NCBI RefSeq assembly: GCF_018614075.1
Contig: NZ_JAGGOZ010000016.1
Location: forward strand, 62,001-126,000
DNA: 64,000 nt
Source: Streptomyces sp. ISL-94
GTDB taxonomy: Bacteria; Actinomycetota; Actinomycetes; Streptomycetales; Streptomycetaceae
Direction: 5' to 3'
Part shown: positions 16,857 to 27,151 of the stretch, one piece after another
Position numbering within the stretch: position 1 is the stretch's first letter
How the letters are laid out: the number at the start of each line of letters is the position of its first letter
The notes under the pieces: generated by a model
What the model was told of the DNA's origin: nothing
Seen by the model: only the letters and a program-made list of their open reading frames with translations
Database searches by the model: none
Made by a program: the position numbers and the translations under genes

Positions 16857-18487
16857 GGCCCGCCCCCCGCCGCCAGGGTCGCCCCGCGGGCGATCCCGGT
16901 CCGCAGTTCCAGCGCGACGGCCACGTCCAGCGCGTCGGGCCGGTCACGCCCCCGCAGGTCGGCGACGGTCCAGGCGACACGCAACACCCGGTCCAGCCCC
17001 CGTGCGGTGAGCAGCCCGCGCTCCATGTCCCGCTCGGCCTGCGCCAGGGCTCCCGGAGCGGGCTGCCAGCGGGTGCGCAACTCCTGCCCCGGCACCTCGG
17101 AGTTGAGCCGCCAGGGGGTGTCGGCGAGCCGGACGGCGGCCCGGTCCCTGGCCTCCCGCACCCGGTCGGCGACCACTGCGGTGGATTCGCCGCGGCCGCC
17201 CTGTCCCAGCAGGTCGGAGCGGGTCACGGGCTCGACCTCCACCCTCAGGTCCACCCGGTCGAGCAGCGGCCCGGACAGCCTGGCCTGATAGCGCCGGATC
17301 ACCGAGGGCGGGCACTCGCAGCCGGCTCCGTGCAGGGTGTGGCGCCCGCACGGGCAGGGGTTCGCGGCGAGCACCATCAGGAATCTGGCGGGCAGCCTGA
17401 CCACCCCCGCGGCGCGGGCGATGACCACGTGCCCGGATTCGAGCGGCTGGCGAAGGGCGTCAAGCGCCCGGCCGTGGAACTCGGCGGCCTCGTCCAGGAA
17501 GAGCACGCCCCGGTGGGCCAGGGAGACGGCTCCCGGCCTGGGGACCCCGTTGCCGCCGCCCACCAGGGACTGCATGGTCGCCGAGTGGTGCGGTGCGCAG
17601 TAGGGCGGTCTGGCGACGAGCGGCTCGCCGGGCGGGAGGATGCCCGCCACCGAGTGGACAGCCGTGACCTCCACGGAGTCCTGGCGGGTGAGCGGCGGCA
17701 GGATCCAGGGCAGCCGCTCGGCCAGCATGGTCTTGCCCGCCCCGGGGGGCCCGCTGAGGAAGAGGTGGTGGCCCCCGCCGGCCGCCACCTCCAACGCCCG
17801 CCGCGCGGTGTGCTGCCCGGCCACGTCGGCGAGGTCGGGGAAGTCCCCCGCATCCCCCTGGCCGGAGCGGCCGGCAGCCAGGCCCGTGCCGAGGGCCGCC
17901 CCCGGGACGAGCAGCCCGGCCAGCATCGGATCCGGGCGCCCCGGCGGGTCGGCGGGTTCCTCCTCGGGGACCACCCCGTCGGTCAGCACCGCGATCAGCT
18001 GGCGCAGGCTGCGCACGCCGAGCACCGAGACGTCCGGCACGAGCGCCGCCTCGGCGGCGCACTGCTGCGGGACCACCACCTGCCGGTATCCGGCCTCCGC
18101 GGCGGCGAGGACCGCCGGCAGGATCCCCCGGACCGGGCGCACCCGGCCGTCCAACCCCAGCTCCCCGATCAGGACGAGATCGGCGATCGCGCCCGGGTCG
18201 ACCACCTCGGCGGCGCCCAGGACAGCTGCCGCCACGGCCAGATCGAAACCGGCACCCGATTTCGGTACGGAGGCCGGGCTGAGGCCGACCGTGAGCTTCT
18301 TCTGCGGCCAGGCCGCGCCGGAATTGACCACGGCGGCCCGCACCCGGTCCCGGCTCTCGACGAGGGTCTTGTCGGGCAGGCCCACCAGCGTGAAGGCCGC
18401 GACCCCGGGCTCCAGGTCGGCCTGGACCTCCACCACCACCCCGTCGACGCCGACCAGGGCCACCGAACAGGCTCGTGCGAATCCCAT
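16853..18487 (-). CDS. YifB/ComM-family Mg-chelatase-like AAA+ ATPase
   Basis: A 544-residue protein. An N-terminal ribosomal-S5-like domain (about 1-170) precedes a Mg-chelatase AAA+ core with Walker A (GPPGAGKTM), Walker B (GVLFLDEAAEF) and a C-terminal Mg_chelatase_C region with the cysteine cluster NPCPCGRHTLHGAGCEC. In transformable species ComM is a hexameric helicase promoting branch migration. The ATG at 18487 overlaps the stop of yraN (ATGA). With dprA and YraN it forms a tightly packed DNA-metabolism operon. Confidence 0.92.
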   Translation of the reverse strand: MGFARACSVALVGVDGVVVEVQADLEPGVAAFTLVGLPDKTLVESRDRVRAAVVNSGAAWPQKKLTVGLSPASVPKSGAGFDLAVAAAVLGAAEVVDPGAIADLVLIGELGLDGRVRPVRGILPAVLAAAEAGYRQVVVPQQCAAEAALVPDVSVLGVRSLRQLIAVLTDGVVPEEEPADPPGRPDPMLAGLLVPGAALGTGLAAGRSGQGDAGDFPDLADVAGQHTARRALEVAAGGGHHLFLSGPPGAGKTMLAERLPWILPPLTRQDSVEVTAVHSVAGILPPGEPLVARPPYCAPHHSATMQSLVGGGNGVPRPGAVSLAHRGVLFLDEAAEFHGRALDALRQPLESGHVVIARAAGVVRLPARFLMVLAANPCPCGRHTLHGAGCECPPSVIRRYQARLSGPLLDRVDLRVEVEPVTRSDLLGQGGRGESTAVVADRVREARDRAAVRLADTPWRLNSEVPGQELRTRWQPAPGALAQAERDMERGLLTARGLDRVLRVAWTVADLRGRDRPDALDVAVALELRTGIARGATLAAGGGP

Positions 18488-18858
18488 CAGGCCACCCCCC
18501 TGACGTGCTCCACCACGGGCGCACCGCGCCGCGGCAGCAGGACTCCGACCAGGTCGATGCGGACCCCGCCGGGGGGCGGTCCGCCGTGGTCGGCGAGCCA
18601 GCGCCCGGCGAGCCTGCGCAGGCGCTCGGCCTTGCCGGACCGCACGGCGGCCATGGGATGTTCGAAATCCCCCGCCCGGCGGGTCTTGACCTCGCACACG
18701 ACGAGGGCGTCACCGTCCCGGGCGACGATGTCGATCTCCCCGCCGCGACACCGCCAGTTCCGTGCGATCACGGTCATCCCGGCCTCGGCCAGCCGCCGCG
18801 CCGCGAGCTCCTCGCCGTACCGCCCCAATGCCTGCCGTGCCACGCCGTTCGCGTTCAT
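18487..18858 (-). CDS. YraN family endonuclease-like protein (UPF0102)
   Basis: A 123-residue restriction-endonuclease-fold protein. The PD-(D/E)xK-type core is visible as [22 protein letters not shown], supplying the acidic residues and the lysine of a nuclease site. The exact role is unsettled in any species. It is the first gene of the yraN-comM-dprA operon, all overlapping, suggesting a shared role in DNA processing. Start is ATG 18858 (MNANGVARQ). Confidence 0.9.
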   Translation of the reverse strand: MNANGVARQALGRYGEELAARRLAEAGMTVIARNWRCRGGEIDIVARDGDALVVCEVKTRRAGDFEHPMAAVRSGKAERLRRLAGRWLADHGGPPPGGVRIDLVGVLLPRRGAPVVEHVRGVA

Positions 18859-18966
18859 TCGGCACCACCTCCGGCACCGACGATCCCGCGCCCCCGCCGA
18901 CCCTGTGGATCTTGGTGGACAACCCCGCCGTTGTGGACAACCCGGTCACCCACACGGGGAGGAACC

Positions 18967-19275
18967 TCAGCTGCCGGGCAGTTCGAGATCGCTCTTGTTG
19001 AGCTCCTCGATGTTCACGTCCTTGAAGGTGAGCACCCGCACCTGCTTCACGAACCGGGCCGGCCTGTACATGTCCCAGACCCACGCGTCGGCCATCGAGA
19101 CCTCGAAGAAGACCTCGCCCTGGACCGAGTGCACCTGCATCTCGTAGTCGTTGGTGAGGTAGAAACGGCGTTCGGTCTCGATCACATACTTGAACAGCCC
19201 GACGACGTCGCGGTACTCCCGATAGAGCTTCAGCTCCATCTCGGTCTCGTACTTTTCGAGGTCCTCGGCACTCAT
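18967..19275 (-). CDS. DUF2469 family protein
   Basis: A 102-residue acidic protein conserved across actinobacteria, starting MSAEDLEKYETEMELKLYREY. It lacks transmembrane or catalytic motifs; aromatic residues are abundant in the middle (FYLTNDYEMQ, WVWDMYRPARF). The ATG at 19275 follows GAAGGGGA; the open frame extends further upstream without support. Function unknown. It lies 108 bases upstream of yraN on the same strand. Confidence 0.9.
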   Translation of the reverse strand: MSAEDLEKYETEMELKLYREYRDVVGLFKYVIETERRFYLTNDYEMQVHSVQGEVFFEVSMADAWVWDMYRPARFVKQVRVLTFKDVNIEELNKSDLELPGS

Positions 19276-19330
19276 GGCATGTTCCCCTTCAGCCGTGCGT
19301 CCCCCCATTGTGCGCCAGGCCCCTGGGCCC

Positions 19331-19837
19331 CTAGACGATTTCCGGGGCCAGGACCACCGGCGCACCCGGAGGACCGTCGTCGAGCAGCGTACGGAGCAGC
19401 TCGGCGAGTCTGGTCGGGTACACCGTCTCATGGGCCGCGAGAAGTTCCTCGGAGGTCCACCACCTGGCTCCGGTGACGCTGCGCCGCTCCAGCTCGGTGA
19501 ACCCGGTGATCCGGGTCGCCGTCTGGGCGGTACGTGCCAGGAAGTACCACTCGTCCTGCTCCCAGCGCCGCCCGTCGAAGGGGAAGGAGCAGTACCGGTG
19601 CCACAGCACCGGCCCCAGCTCCACCTCTGTGATCCCCGTCTCCTCCGCCAGCTCCCGCAGTGCGGCCTGTTCCCGGCTCTCGGCGCCTTCCACCCCGCCG
19701 CCCGGGGTGAACCACCAGTCGTCCGCGGGATCGGCCGGTTCGAAGCCGTGGAGCAGCAGGATCCGGTCCGCCGGGTCCAGCAGGATCACCCGCGACACCT
19801 TGCGGGGACCACCGGCGGCGGCCGCCTCAGCGGACAC
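19331..19837 (-). CDS. Nudix hydrolase (MutT-like)
   Basis: A 168-residue hydrolase with the Nudix box, G-x5-E-x7-R-E-L-x-E-E-x-G, read as GGVEGAESREQAALRELAEETG. It should cleave a nucleoside diphosphate linked to another group, using Mg. The substrate is not predictable; a DEWYFLA segment after the box is seen in several mutT-like housecleaning enzymes. Its start overlaps the end of the last signal peptidase gene by 11 bases, so it is the distal gene of the rplS-sip operon, as in other Streptomyces. Confidence 0.9.
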   Translation of the reverse strand: MSAEAAAAGGPRKVSRVILLDPADRILLLHGFEPADPADDWWFTPGGGVEGAESREQAALRELAEETGITEVELGPVLWHRYCSFPFDGRRWEQDEWYFLARTAQTATRITGFTELERRSVTGARWWTSEELLAAHETVYPTRLAELLRTLLDDGPPGAPVVLAPEIV

Positions 19838-20609
19838 CGGCCCGCTCCCGCCGCCGCCCGCGCCCGAGGACCCGTACGAGGGGCCCGTACGCGGCCCCCA
19901 GCAGCACCAGCGCGGCTCCGGCCACCACCGCCGCCACCTGGAGGCGCAGGGGCCCGGGCTGCGAGACCCCGCCCGGCAGGCCCGCGTACGTCCGCGGCCG
20001 CTCCAGCATCGTCGTGGAGGGCCAGGCCAGGGCGTCGACGCGGGCGCTGACCGTAGACCGGGGGACCGTGCCCTGCCCGGCCTCCTGGAGGTGCGCCCGG
20101 GAGTCCAGGGAGGCCGCCCGCCGGTCGCCCAGCAGGAAGAGGTTGCCTTGGGGGACCGTCACCTCGAAGGGGGTCCCGGGGGCCGGCGCCTGCCCGGGGG
20201 GCATGGCCAGGCCCGAGTCGGGCCGGGTGGCGTCGATGTAGGGCTCGTCCAGAACCGTGCCGTTCACGGTCAGCTCGCCGGCGGCGCCGCAGCACTTCAC
20301 GGTGTCGCCGCCGATGCCGACGACCCGCTTGACCATGGGCGAATCGCTCCACAGGGAATCAGTGAAGATGACCACGTCACCGCGGCGCACCTCACCGCCG
20401 TCGATGCGCTGCGCCAGCACCCGGTCCCCCGGGCGCACGGTGGGCATCATCGAGTCGGTCGGCACCGTATAGGGCTGGTAGACGACCGCTCCCCACACGA
20501 AACCGCCGAGGAAGAGCGCAAAACCGATGGCCACGGCGATCCCCGACAGCACATTGCCGAGTCCGCCGCGGCCATCCTTGCCACTACGTATTGCTTGGTT
20601 ACCGCCCAT
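19827..20609 (-). CDS. sipZ: Type I signal peptidase, fourth of four tandem copies (SipZ-like)
   Basis: About 260 residues. It removes signal peptides from exported proteins at the outer face of the membrane. The serine box (VPTDSMMPTV) and lysine box (MVKRVVGIGGD) supply the Ser/Lys dyad; the late box is GDRRAASLDSR. Unusually for Gram-positive enzymes it has a second membrane segment near the C-terminus. I prefer ATG 20609 (MGGNQAIRSG) because a G-rich ribosome binding site lies eight bases upstream; the frame is open to 20651. It lies last in the sip cluster, where S. lividans has sipZ. Confidence 0.88.
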   Translation of the reverse strand: MGGNQAIRSGKDGRGGLGNVLSGIAVAIGFALFLGGFVWGAVVYQPYTVPTDSMMPTVRPGDRVLAQRIDGGEVRRGDVVIFTDSLWSDSPMVKRVVGIGGDTVKCCGAAGELTVNGTVLDEPYIDATRPDSGLAMPPGQAPAPGTPFEVTVPQGNLFLLGDRRAASLDSRAHLQEAGQGTVPRSTVSARVDALAWPSTTMLERPRTYAGLPGGVSQPGPLRLQVAAVVAGAALVLLGAAYGPLVRVLGRGRRRERAGVR

Positions 20610-20652
20610 TGCAGCGCCCCCACACTCGGAGATCGTCGACCTGGGCGGCACC

Positions 20653-21561
20653 CTACCCGGCGGTACGGCCCCGGGTCAGCTTCCGCCGGCGCCACATGAC
20701 GAGCGGCACGGCCCCCGTGACGCCCAGCGCGGCCGGGCCCAGCCCGACCGGAGCAAGTCCCGAGGCCCCGAGACCGAGCGCGGTGGCCTTGGTCTGGTTG
20801 CCGATGCCCGGCTGGTCGAAGGTGTCCGGGACCGGCAGGGTGGCCCAGCGGGTGATCGGCCACGCGACCACTACGGCCCGCCCGACGACGTCGTCGACCG
20901 GGACGAAGCCCTGGGTGGAGTCCTGCATGTGGTAGCGGGAGTCCTGGGAGTTCTGCCGGTGGTCGCCCATCACCCAGATCTTGCCCTCGGGCACGGTGAT
21001 CGGGCCGAAGGGGGCGTCGTCGCACGGGGTGTTGCCGGGGAAGATGTACGGCTCGACGAGCTCCTTGCCGTTGACGACGACCGGTCCCCCCTTCTTGCAC
21101 TCGACCGTGTCCCCGCCGATGGCGATGGTCCGCTTGATCAGGTCCTTCTCCTCGGCGGACGGCATCAGGCCGATCCAGCTAAGGGCCTTCTGTGCGAAGT
21201 TCGGCTCCGGGGTGGGCTCCCCGGACAGCCAGTTCGCGGGGTCGTGGAAGACCACGACCTCTCCGCGCTCGGGCTCGGAGCCGAACCACGGGGTCAGCTT
21301 GTCCACCAGGACCCGGTCCCCGCGCTGCAGGGTGTCCTGCATCGAGTCGGACGGGATCGAGAACGCCTGCACCAGGAAGGTCTTGATCAGCAGGGCCAGC
21401 AGCAGGGCGATACCGATGAGGAGCGGAAGCTCCTTCCAGAAGGAACGGTGCGGGCGCGCCTTGGTGCCGCCGTCCTCCTCGGCCTCGCGCTTGACGGCAT
21501 CGTCCGGCCGCTCCTCGCCTTCGTCGCGTCCGGATCGTGCGCCTACCGCCACATCCCCCAC
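20653..21561 (-). CDS. sipY: Type I signal peptidase, third tandem copy (SipY-like)
   Basis: About 302 residues: an acidic N-terminal tail, one membrane anchor, the serine box (IPSDSMQDTL), the lysine box (LIKRTIAIGGD), the GDHRQNSQDSR box and a C-terminal hydrophobic segment ending in basic residues. GTG 21561 is chosen because GAGGAG lies about five bases upstream; an in-frame GTG two codons earlier would abut it. A 104-base gap separates it from sipX. In S. lividans SipY is the main signal peptidase; whether that holds here is unknown. Confidence 0.88.
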   Translation of the reverse strand: MGDVAVGARSGRDEGEERPDDAVKREAEEDGGTKARPHRSFWKELPLLIGIALLLALLIKTFLVQAFSIPSDSMQDTLQRGDRVLVDKLTPWFGSEPERGEVVVFHDPANWLSGEPTPEPNFAQKALSWIGLMPSAEEKDLIKRTIAIGGDTVECKKGGPVVVNGKELVEPYIFPGNTPCDDAPFGPITVPEGKIWVMGDHRQNSQDSRYHMQDSTQGFVPVDDVVGRAVVVAWPITRWATLPVPDTFDQPGIGNQTKATALGLGASGLAPVGLGPAALGVTGAVPLVMWRRRKLTRGRTAG

Positions 21562-21665
21562 ATCCACTCCTCACTCGGAAATCGCCGCCCGCGCCGAATC
21601 GGACACGGGCCCTCCCCTCCCCTAACGAGCGGGAGTTCCCTAGGGCTCGGGAGACCCAGGACACA

Positions 21666-22521
<856 letters not shown>

Positions 22522-22529
<8 letters not shown>

Positions 22530-23244
22530 CAGCGCCGCCGACGACGCCCCAGCGCGAGACCGGCCAGCCGATCCAGTCGACCCGCCCGATCACCTTTTCC
22601 ACCGGCACCATCCCCCCGCCCGGTTCCCCGAGGTGGTCCCGGGAGTCCCGGGAATGGGCACGATGATCACCCATCACCCACAGGGTCCCAAGGGGTACGA
22701 CGATCCGGAAGGGCACCTTCGAGGGAGCGTCGCCGGGGTACAGGTACGGCTCCTCCAGCGGAACCCCGTTGACCTCCACCCGGCCGCCGGCGTCGCAGCA
22801 CACCACGTCGTCACCGCCGACGCCCACGACCCGCTTCACGAAGTCGGTGTCGGAGGGCTCCGCGAGTCCGAGCGCCGAGGCCGCGCCGTGCAGGACCGTA
22901 CCGATGGGATTGCCGTCGGGCCGTTCCCGTACGAAGGATCCCGTGCCGTCGAAGACCACCAGGTCTCCGCGGCGCGGCGGATCGCCGAAACGGTACGCCA
23001 GCTTGTTGACCAGCACCCGGTCCCCGACCTGGAGCGTCGGCTCCATCGAGCGGCTGGGGATCAGGAAGGGCTGGACCGCGAAATGGCTGAACAGCAGCAC
23101 GAAGACGGTGAGGACCACGCCGAGCAGTCCCGCCCGCCGCAGGGTCAGCCGCGGCCCGACCCCTGAAAACGCGAAACGCGACCGCCCCTCCCCCTCGCGG
23201 GGGGAAGAGTGGCCGCGTTCCGTGTGAGGTGCTTCGGTGTCCAT
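22522..23244 (-). CDS. sipW: Type I signal peptidase, first tandem copy (SipW-like)
   Basis: A 240-residue enzyme. One membrane anchor (about residues 38-58) is followed by the serine box with the catalytic S66 (IPSRSMEPTL), the general base K137 (FVKRVVGVGGD) and the GDHRAHSRDSR box. It lies 44 bases downstream of rplS and is the first of four paralogues, matching the S. lividans order rplS-sipW-sipX-sipY-sipZ. The four copies differ in tails and loop lengths, suggesting an old duplication. Confidence 0.9.
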
Positions 23245-23288
23245 CGGGGGCGAGCCTATCCGGCCGGCCCGGGACCCCGAAGGGGACC

Positions 23289-23639
23289 TCAGTTGTCGCG
23301 CTTCTCCTTGATCTTCGCGGCCTTGCCGCGGAGCTCACGGAGGTAGTACAGCTTGGCGCGGCGCACGTCACCGCGGGTGACGAGCTCGATCTTCTCGAAG
23401 ATCGGGGAGTGGACCGGGAAGGTACGCTCCACGCCGACGCTGAAGGAGACCTTGCGGACCGTGAAGGTCTCGGAGACACCGGCGCCCTGGCGGCGGATGA
23501 CTACGCCCTTGAACTGCTGGATACGGGAGCGGTTGCCCTCGATCACGCGGACGTGCACGTTGATCGTGTCACCCGGGCGGAAGGCCGGGACGTCCGAGCG
23601 GAGCGCGGCGGCGTTGACGCCATCGAGCAGGTGAGACAT
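23289..23639 (-). CDS. rplS: 50S ribosomal protein L19
   Basis: A 116-residue L19 with the diagnostic [24 protein letters not shown] region and the C-terminal [18 protein letters not shown] tail that contacts 16S rRNA at the subunit interface. The ATG at 23639 (MSHLLDGVN) is the standard start; the frame is open upstream without support. It sits between trmD and the sip cluster in the conserved rpsP-rimM-trmD-rplS order. Confidence 0.96.
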   Translation of the reverse strand: MSHLLDGVNAAALRSDVPAFRPGDTINVHVRVIEGNRSRIQQFKGVVIRRQGAGVSETFTVRKVSFSVGVERTFPVHSPIFEKIELVTRGDVRRAKLYYLRELRGKAAKIKEKRDN

Positions 23640-23772
23640 GTTCTTCGTCTGCTTTCTTCGCATGACGCCACAGGTCGCCAGTGCGGGTATCCGGAGAGAA
23701 TTCGGGAGCCGTGCCACCCTGCGGACGACGGTCCCCCTGTGGCAGGGGCGTCCACGAGCACACAGCAGCCGC

Positions 23773-24594
23773 CTATTCTTCCACGGCCTGCGGCCTGCGC
23801 CAAAATCGGCCGTCGGGGGACGGCTGCCAGCCGAGGATGGAGAGGATCTCCCGGTCCTTCTTGTCGAAGGCGGCGGCATCGCAGCGCTCGATCAGGTCCG
23901 GACGGTTCTGCGCGGTGCGGCGGAAGGCCTCGTCCCGGCGCCAGCGGGCGATCTTGCCGTGGTGCCCGCTGAGCAGCACCTCGGGGATGTCCCGGCCGCG
24001 CCACACGGGGGGCTTGGTGTAGATGGGCCCCTCCAGCAGGTTCGCCATCTCGCCGGGCGCGAAGGAGTCGTCCCGGTGGGATTCGGCGTTGCCGAGCACC
24101 CCCGGCAGCAGCCGCGCCACGGCCTCGGTGACCACCAGGACGGCCGCCTCGCCGCCCGCCAGCACGTAGTCGCCGATGGAGACCTCGTACACCGGCATGC
24201 GCGTGGCGTACTCGTCCGCGACGCGGCGGTCGATGCCCTCGTAGCGGGCCGGCGTGAAGATCAGCCAGGGCCGCTCGGAGAGCTCGACGGCCAGCTCCTG
24301 GGTGAAGGGGCGGCCGCTGGGCGTGGGGACCACCAGGACGGGCCCGTGCGCGCCCGCCTCGTAGCCGTCGGCCAGCGCCTCGTCGAGGGCCTCGCCCCAC
24401 GGCTCGGTCTTCATGACCATGCCGGGACCGCCGCCGTACGGGGTGTCGTCGACCGTGTTGTGCCGGTCGTACGTCCAGTCCCGCAGGTCGTGGACGTGTA
24501 CGTCGAGCCGGCCGCGGGCGCGGGCCTTGCCGACGAGGGAGACGTTCAGCGGCTCCAGGTACTCGGGGAAGATCGTGACGACGTCGAGACGCAT
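23773..24594 (-). CDS. trmD: tRNA (guanine-N1-)-methyltransferase TrmD
   Basis: A 273-residue SPOUT-class enzyme that makes m1G37 in tRNA to prevent frameshifting. Family motifs are present: [12 protein letters not shown] at the start, the [12 protein letters not shown] loop and the [10 protein letters not shown] / [13 protein letters not shown] trefoil-knot region that binds SAM. The ATG overlaps the rimM stop, so translation is coupled. Confidence 0.96.
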   Translation of the reverse strand: MRLDVVTIFPEYLEPLNVSLVGKARARGRLDVHVHDLRDWTYDRHNTVDDTPYGGGPGMVMKTEPWGEALDEALADGYEAGAHGPVLVVPTPSGRPFTQELAVELSERPWLIFTPARYEGIDRRVADEYATRMPVYEVSIGDYVLAGGEAAVLVVTEAVARLLPGVLGNAESHRDDSFAPGEMANLLEGPIYTKPPVWRGRDIPEVLLSGHHGKIARWRRDEAFRRTAQNRPDLIERCDAAAFDKKDREILSILGWQPSPDGRFWRRPQAVEE

Positions 24595-25223
24595 CAGGCG
24601 TCGTCCCCGGGGCCCTGGGAGTCCCGGGAGCCCTGGGAGTCCTTGCTGTCCTCGGCGTCCTCGGCGTCCTCGGCGTCCTCCTCGCGGGTCGAGTCGACGA
24701 TGGCCTCGCGCTCGTCGATCAGCCCGGGCGGCGGGGTGATGACACAGCGCTGCTCCTCCAGGTCGATCTCGGCGACGATCTCCTCCACGAAGGGGATCAT
24801 CACCTCGGAGCCGTCCGGCCGCTCGACGATGAAGAGGTCCTGCGAGGGCAGGTGGGAGATCTCGGTGATCCGGCCGATCTCGGTACCGTCCTCCAGCACC
24901 ACGTCCAGGTCCATCAGCTGGTGGTCGTAGTACTCGTCGGGCTCCTCCGGCAGCTCCGCCGGGTCCACCTCGGCGATCAGCAGGATGTTGCGCAGCGCCT
25001 CGGCGCCGGTGCGGTCCTTGACGCCCGCGAAGCGGAGCAGCAGCCTTCCGCTGTGCACCCGGCCCGTCTCGATGGTCAGCGGACCTGCCGAGGCGGGTTC
25101 GGTCCGGAGCACGGATCCGGGCGCGAGCCGCAGCTCCGGCTCGTCCGTCCGCACCTCGACCGTGACCTCACCCTTGATCCCGTGGGCGCGGCCGATCCGC
25201 GCGACTACCAGCTGCACTCTCAT
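24594..25223 (-). CDS. rimM: Ribosome maturation factor RimM
   Basis: A 209-residue 16S rRNA processing factor that binds S19. The N-terminal RimM domain begins [14 protein letters not shown], and a PRC-barrel follows ([14 protein letters not shown], then [18 protein letters not shown]). The last 35 residues are an acidic, low-complexity tail of Glu/Asp/Ser repeats ([15 protein letters not shown]) longer than usual. It lies between the KH protein and trmD. Confidence 0.95.
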   Translation of the reverse strand: MRVQLVVARIGRAHGIKGEVTVEVRTDEPELRLAPGSVLRTEPASAGPLTIETGRVHSGRLLLRFAGVKDRTGAEALRNILLIAEVDPAELPEEPDEYYDHQLMDLDVVLEDGTEIGRITEISHLPSQDLFIVERPDGSEVMIPFVEEIVAEIDLEEQRCVITPPPGLIDEREAIVDSTREEDAEDAEDAEDSKDSQGSRDSQGPGDDA

Positions 25224-25242
25224 CTCTCCTGTTCAGACGACG

Positions 25243-25280
25243 ACGGGCCGGGGCGGGCACATATGCCCTCCCCGGCCCGT
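25243..25280 (-). terminator. Hairpin between KH-protein gene and rimM
   Basis: ACGGGCCGGGG (25243-25253) pairs perfectly with CCCCGGCCCGT (25270-25280), with an inner GGGC/GCCC pair. It lies just upstream of rimM and probably attenuates or terminates the rpsP-KH transcript. Confidence 0.65.
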
Positions 25281-25297
25281 GCCGGTGTTTCAACTTT

Positions 25298-25537
25298 TCA
25301 GCGGACCTGGTCCACGTCGACGAGGTCGACGCGGATCCCCCGGCCGCCGATGGCGCCCACGACGGTACGCAGAGCACGCGCGGTGCGGCCGTTGCGGCCG
25401 ATCACCTTGCCGAGGTCGTCGGGGTGAACCCTGACCTCGAGCACCTGTCCGCGGCGCAAGTTGCGCGAGGCGACCTGCACATCGTCGGGGTTGTCCACAA
25501 TGCCCTTTACGAGGTGCTCAAGAGCCTCCTCGAGCAT
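25298..25537 (-). CDS. khpA: KH-domain RNA-binding protein (KhpA/YlqC family)
   Basis: A 79-residue single-KH protein. The KH core with the nucleic-acid-gripping loop is visible as LGKVIGRNGRTARALRTVV. In other Gram-positives KhpA binds many small RNAs and, with KhpB, affects cell division. It lies two bases after rpsP, the conserved neighbourhood, and is almost certainly co-transcribed with it. Confidence 0.92.
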   Translation of the reverse strand: MLEEALEHLVKGIVDNPDDVQVASRNLRRGQVLEVRVHPDDLGKVIGRNGRTARALRTVVGAIGGRGIRVDLVDVDQVR

Positions 25538-25539
25538 GA

Positions 25540-25977
25540 TCAGGCCTCGGTCGACTCGGCGGCGGCCTCAGCCTCGTCCGCCTTCTTGTCGGCCTTCTTC
25601 GCCTTCTGGGTGATGGCCTCGCCCTTGGCGTCGCCACCCTCCAGGGTCTTGGCGAACTCGTCGAAGGTACGACGCTTGTCTTCCTTCGTCGCCGGCTGCA
25701 GCAGCGGCGCGGGGGCGGGGAGGCCCTTGTGGGCCTGCCAGTCACCGGTCAGCTTCAGGATGGCGAGCACAGCCTCGGTGGGCTGGGCGCCGACGGACAG
25801 CCAGTACTGCGCACGCTCGGCGTTGACCTCGATGCGCGACGGGTTGTAGGTCGGGTGGTAGATACCGATCTCCTCGATCGCGCGACCATCCCGGCGGGTG
25901 CGGGCGTCGGCGACGACGATGCGGTAGTGCGGCTGGCGAATCTTGCCGAGGCGCTTGAGCTTGATCTTGACTGCCAC
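25540..25977 (-). CDS. rpsP: 30S ribosomal protein S16
   Basis: A 145-residue S16. The N-terminus [24 protein letters not shown] is diagnostic. The C-terminal 40 residues are a Lys/Ala/Glu-rich extension typical of actinobacteria. I chose the GTG at 25977 because AGGAGAC lies ten bases upstream; the frame extends 13 codons further without support. It heads the rpsP-khpA-rimM-trmD-rplS-sip operon. Confidence 0.95.
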   Translation of the reverse strand: MAVKIKLKRLGKIRQPHYRIVVADARTRRDGRAIEEIGIYHPTYNPSRIEVNAERAQYWLSVGAQPTEAVLAILKLTGDWQAHKGLPAPAPLLQPATKEDKRRTFDEFAKTLEGGDAKGEAITQKAKKADKKADEAEAAAESTEA

Positions 25978-26176
25978 TGGAGTGGTGTCTCCTGAACTTG
26001 ACGTGGTTGGGCACATGAGATGCCACGTGGGGTTGCGGTACTCGGGTGCCCGATGGACGCGTCAGCCGGAGGAGAGAGGGGTCCTATGCGACTGTCGAGT
26101 ACAGCTGTTCATTGTGCCATACCCCCGCGGCGCGCTCAGCCGCGCCGGGGCCCCGGGCTCCTCGGCGCCCGCCGCA

Positions 26177-26776
26177 TCAGGACGCTGCGGCCGTGAGCGC
26201 GACCTCCGGGATGCGGAACGGCTTCATGCAGCCGCCGCACACGATCGGCGCCTGGGCGAGCACGGAGGGGACCACCCGTACGTTGCGCCCGCAGTCGCAG
26301 ACCGCCTTGACCCGCACGCCGCCGCCGGAGGACCCGTGCCGGGCGGCCGGTCCGCGGAAGCTGCGCTTGGTGTCGGCGGCCGTGGCGGCCGTGTGCGCCT
26401 TCAGGGCCCGCTGGAGCCGCTCCATGGTGGGGCGGTAGCGCCGCTTCGCCTCGGGGTTGAGCGTGACCAGCGAGAAGCCGCTGCTGGCGTGCGGCTCTTC
26501 GGAGTGGTCCAGCCCCATCTCCTCGGCGATGGCCAGGAATCTGCGGTTGTGGTAGCGGCCGGCGCGCGAGGTGTCTCGGACCCCGCGGGCGGCGGCGATT
26601 CCGTGGACTGCCTCGTGCAGCAGTCGCTCGAAGGAGAGCTCGGCGCCACAGGCGGACGAGGACTCTCCGATCAGGGACTCGGGGGCGGCAAGGTCAGGCA
26701 GCTCGGGGTGGTGCCGCTGAATGTCGGCCCACGCCTGCGCCAGCTCTGCGGCGAGGACAGGTGGTGTCGTGCTCAC
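26177..26776 (-). CDS. SprT-like zinc metalloprotease-fold protein
   Basis: A 199-residue protein. Residues 54-58 read HEAVH, an HExxH zinc site, followed by a long helix and the YHNRRF segment. A C-terminal pair of CxC/CxxC motifs (CDCG ... CGGC) forms a zinc ribbon. This matches SprT-like domains, some of which cut DNA-crosslinked proteins; the role in Streptomyces is unknown. An alternative reading is a non-peptidase structural zinc protein. It lies alone between rpsP and proS on the minus strand. Confidence 0.72.
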   Translation of the reverse strand: MSTTPPVLAAELAQAWADIQRHHPELPDLAAPESLIGESSSACGAELSFERLLHEAVHGIAAARGVRDTSRAGRYHNRRFLAIAEEMGLDHSEEPHASSGFSLVTLNPEAKRRYRPTMERLQRALKAHTAATAADTKRSFRGPAARHGSSGGGVRVKAVCDCGRNVRVVPSVLAQAPIVCGGCMKPFRIPEVALTAAAS

Positions 26777-26931
26777 GTCGTGACAACGAGCCGGGGTGCC
26801 CCGGTGTTCCGATTCCGGGCCATTCCAATTTTTTTGCCCGTACCAGTCAGTTCAGTCTCATGCGTCCTGACGAGGACGAGTGCGTCCATGTCAGGAGGAG
26901 TCCGTACGTAACGAGGACCAGCGACGCCCCG

Positions 26932-26967
26932 GCCCCGGTGGCGCGGCACGGGCCGCGCCGCCGGGGC
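26932..26967. terminator. Strong 16-bp hairpin upstream of the SprT-like gene
   Basis: Arms 26932-26947 and 26952-26967 pair with one G-T mismatch around a 4-base loop. It lies between the proS 3' region and the SprT-like gene, both on the minus strand, so it probably ends transcripts arriving from proS. The rest of the gap (26777-26931) holds no gene I can support. Confidence 0.65.
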
Positions 26968-26978
26968 GTGAGGGCGTC

Positions 26979-27151
26979 CTAGTCCCGGACTTCGCAGGTC
27001 ACCCGATCGTGAAGATCAACCGGTCGCGATCGGTCGCCATCGGATAGTTGACGCCGTGCGGTCTGTCACGGCTGGGCCAACGCGGCCGAGATCGGCCAAC
27101 GATCTTGAGTTGAGGCGTTCCTAACGGGTGACCTGCGAAGTACGGGCCTAG
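26979..27151. mobile_element. 173-bp MITE-like element with 27-bp terminal inverted repeats
   Basis: The ends 26979-27005 and 27125-27151 are reverse complements with only two mismatches; the inner 17 bases (ACTTCGCAGGTCACCCG) are perfect. Both ends begin with CTAG, which may be the duplicated target. The right end covers the TAG stop codon of proS (27148-27150). The interior is too short for a transposase and no complete ORF is supported, so this looks like a non-autonomous element or a degenerate insertion sequence remnant. Confidence 0.7.

Noticed and set aside
15693..18858. Natural competence locus (dprA, comM)
   Set aside because: These genes are housekeeping in Streptomyces and no DNA-uptake genes (comEA, comEC, pilins) are adjacent.
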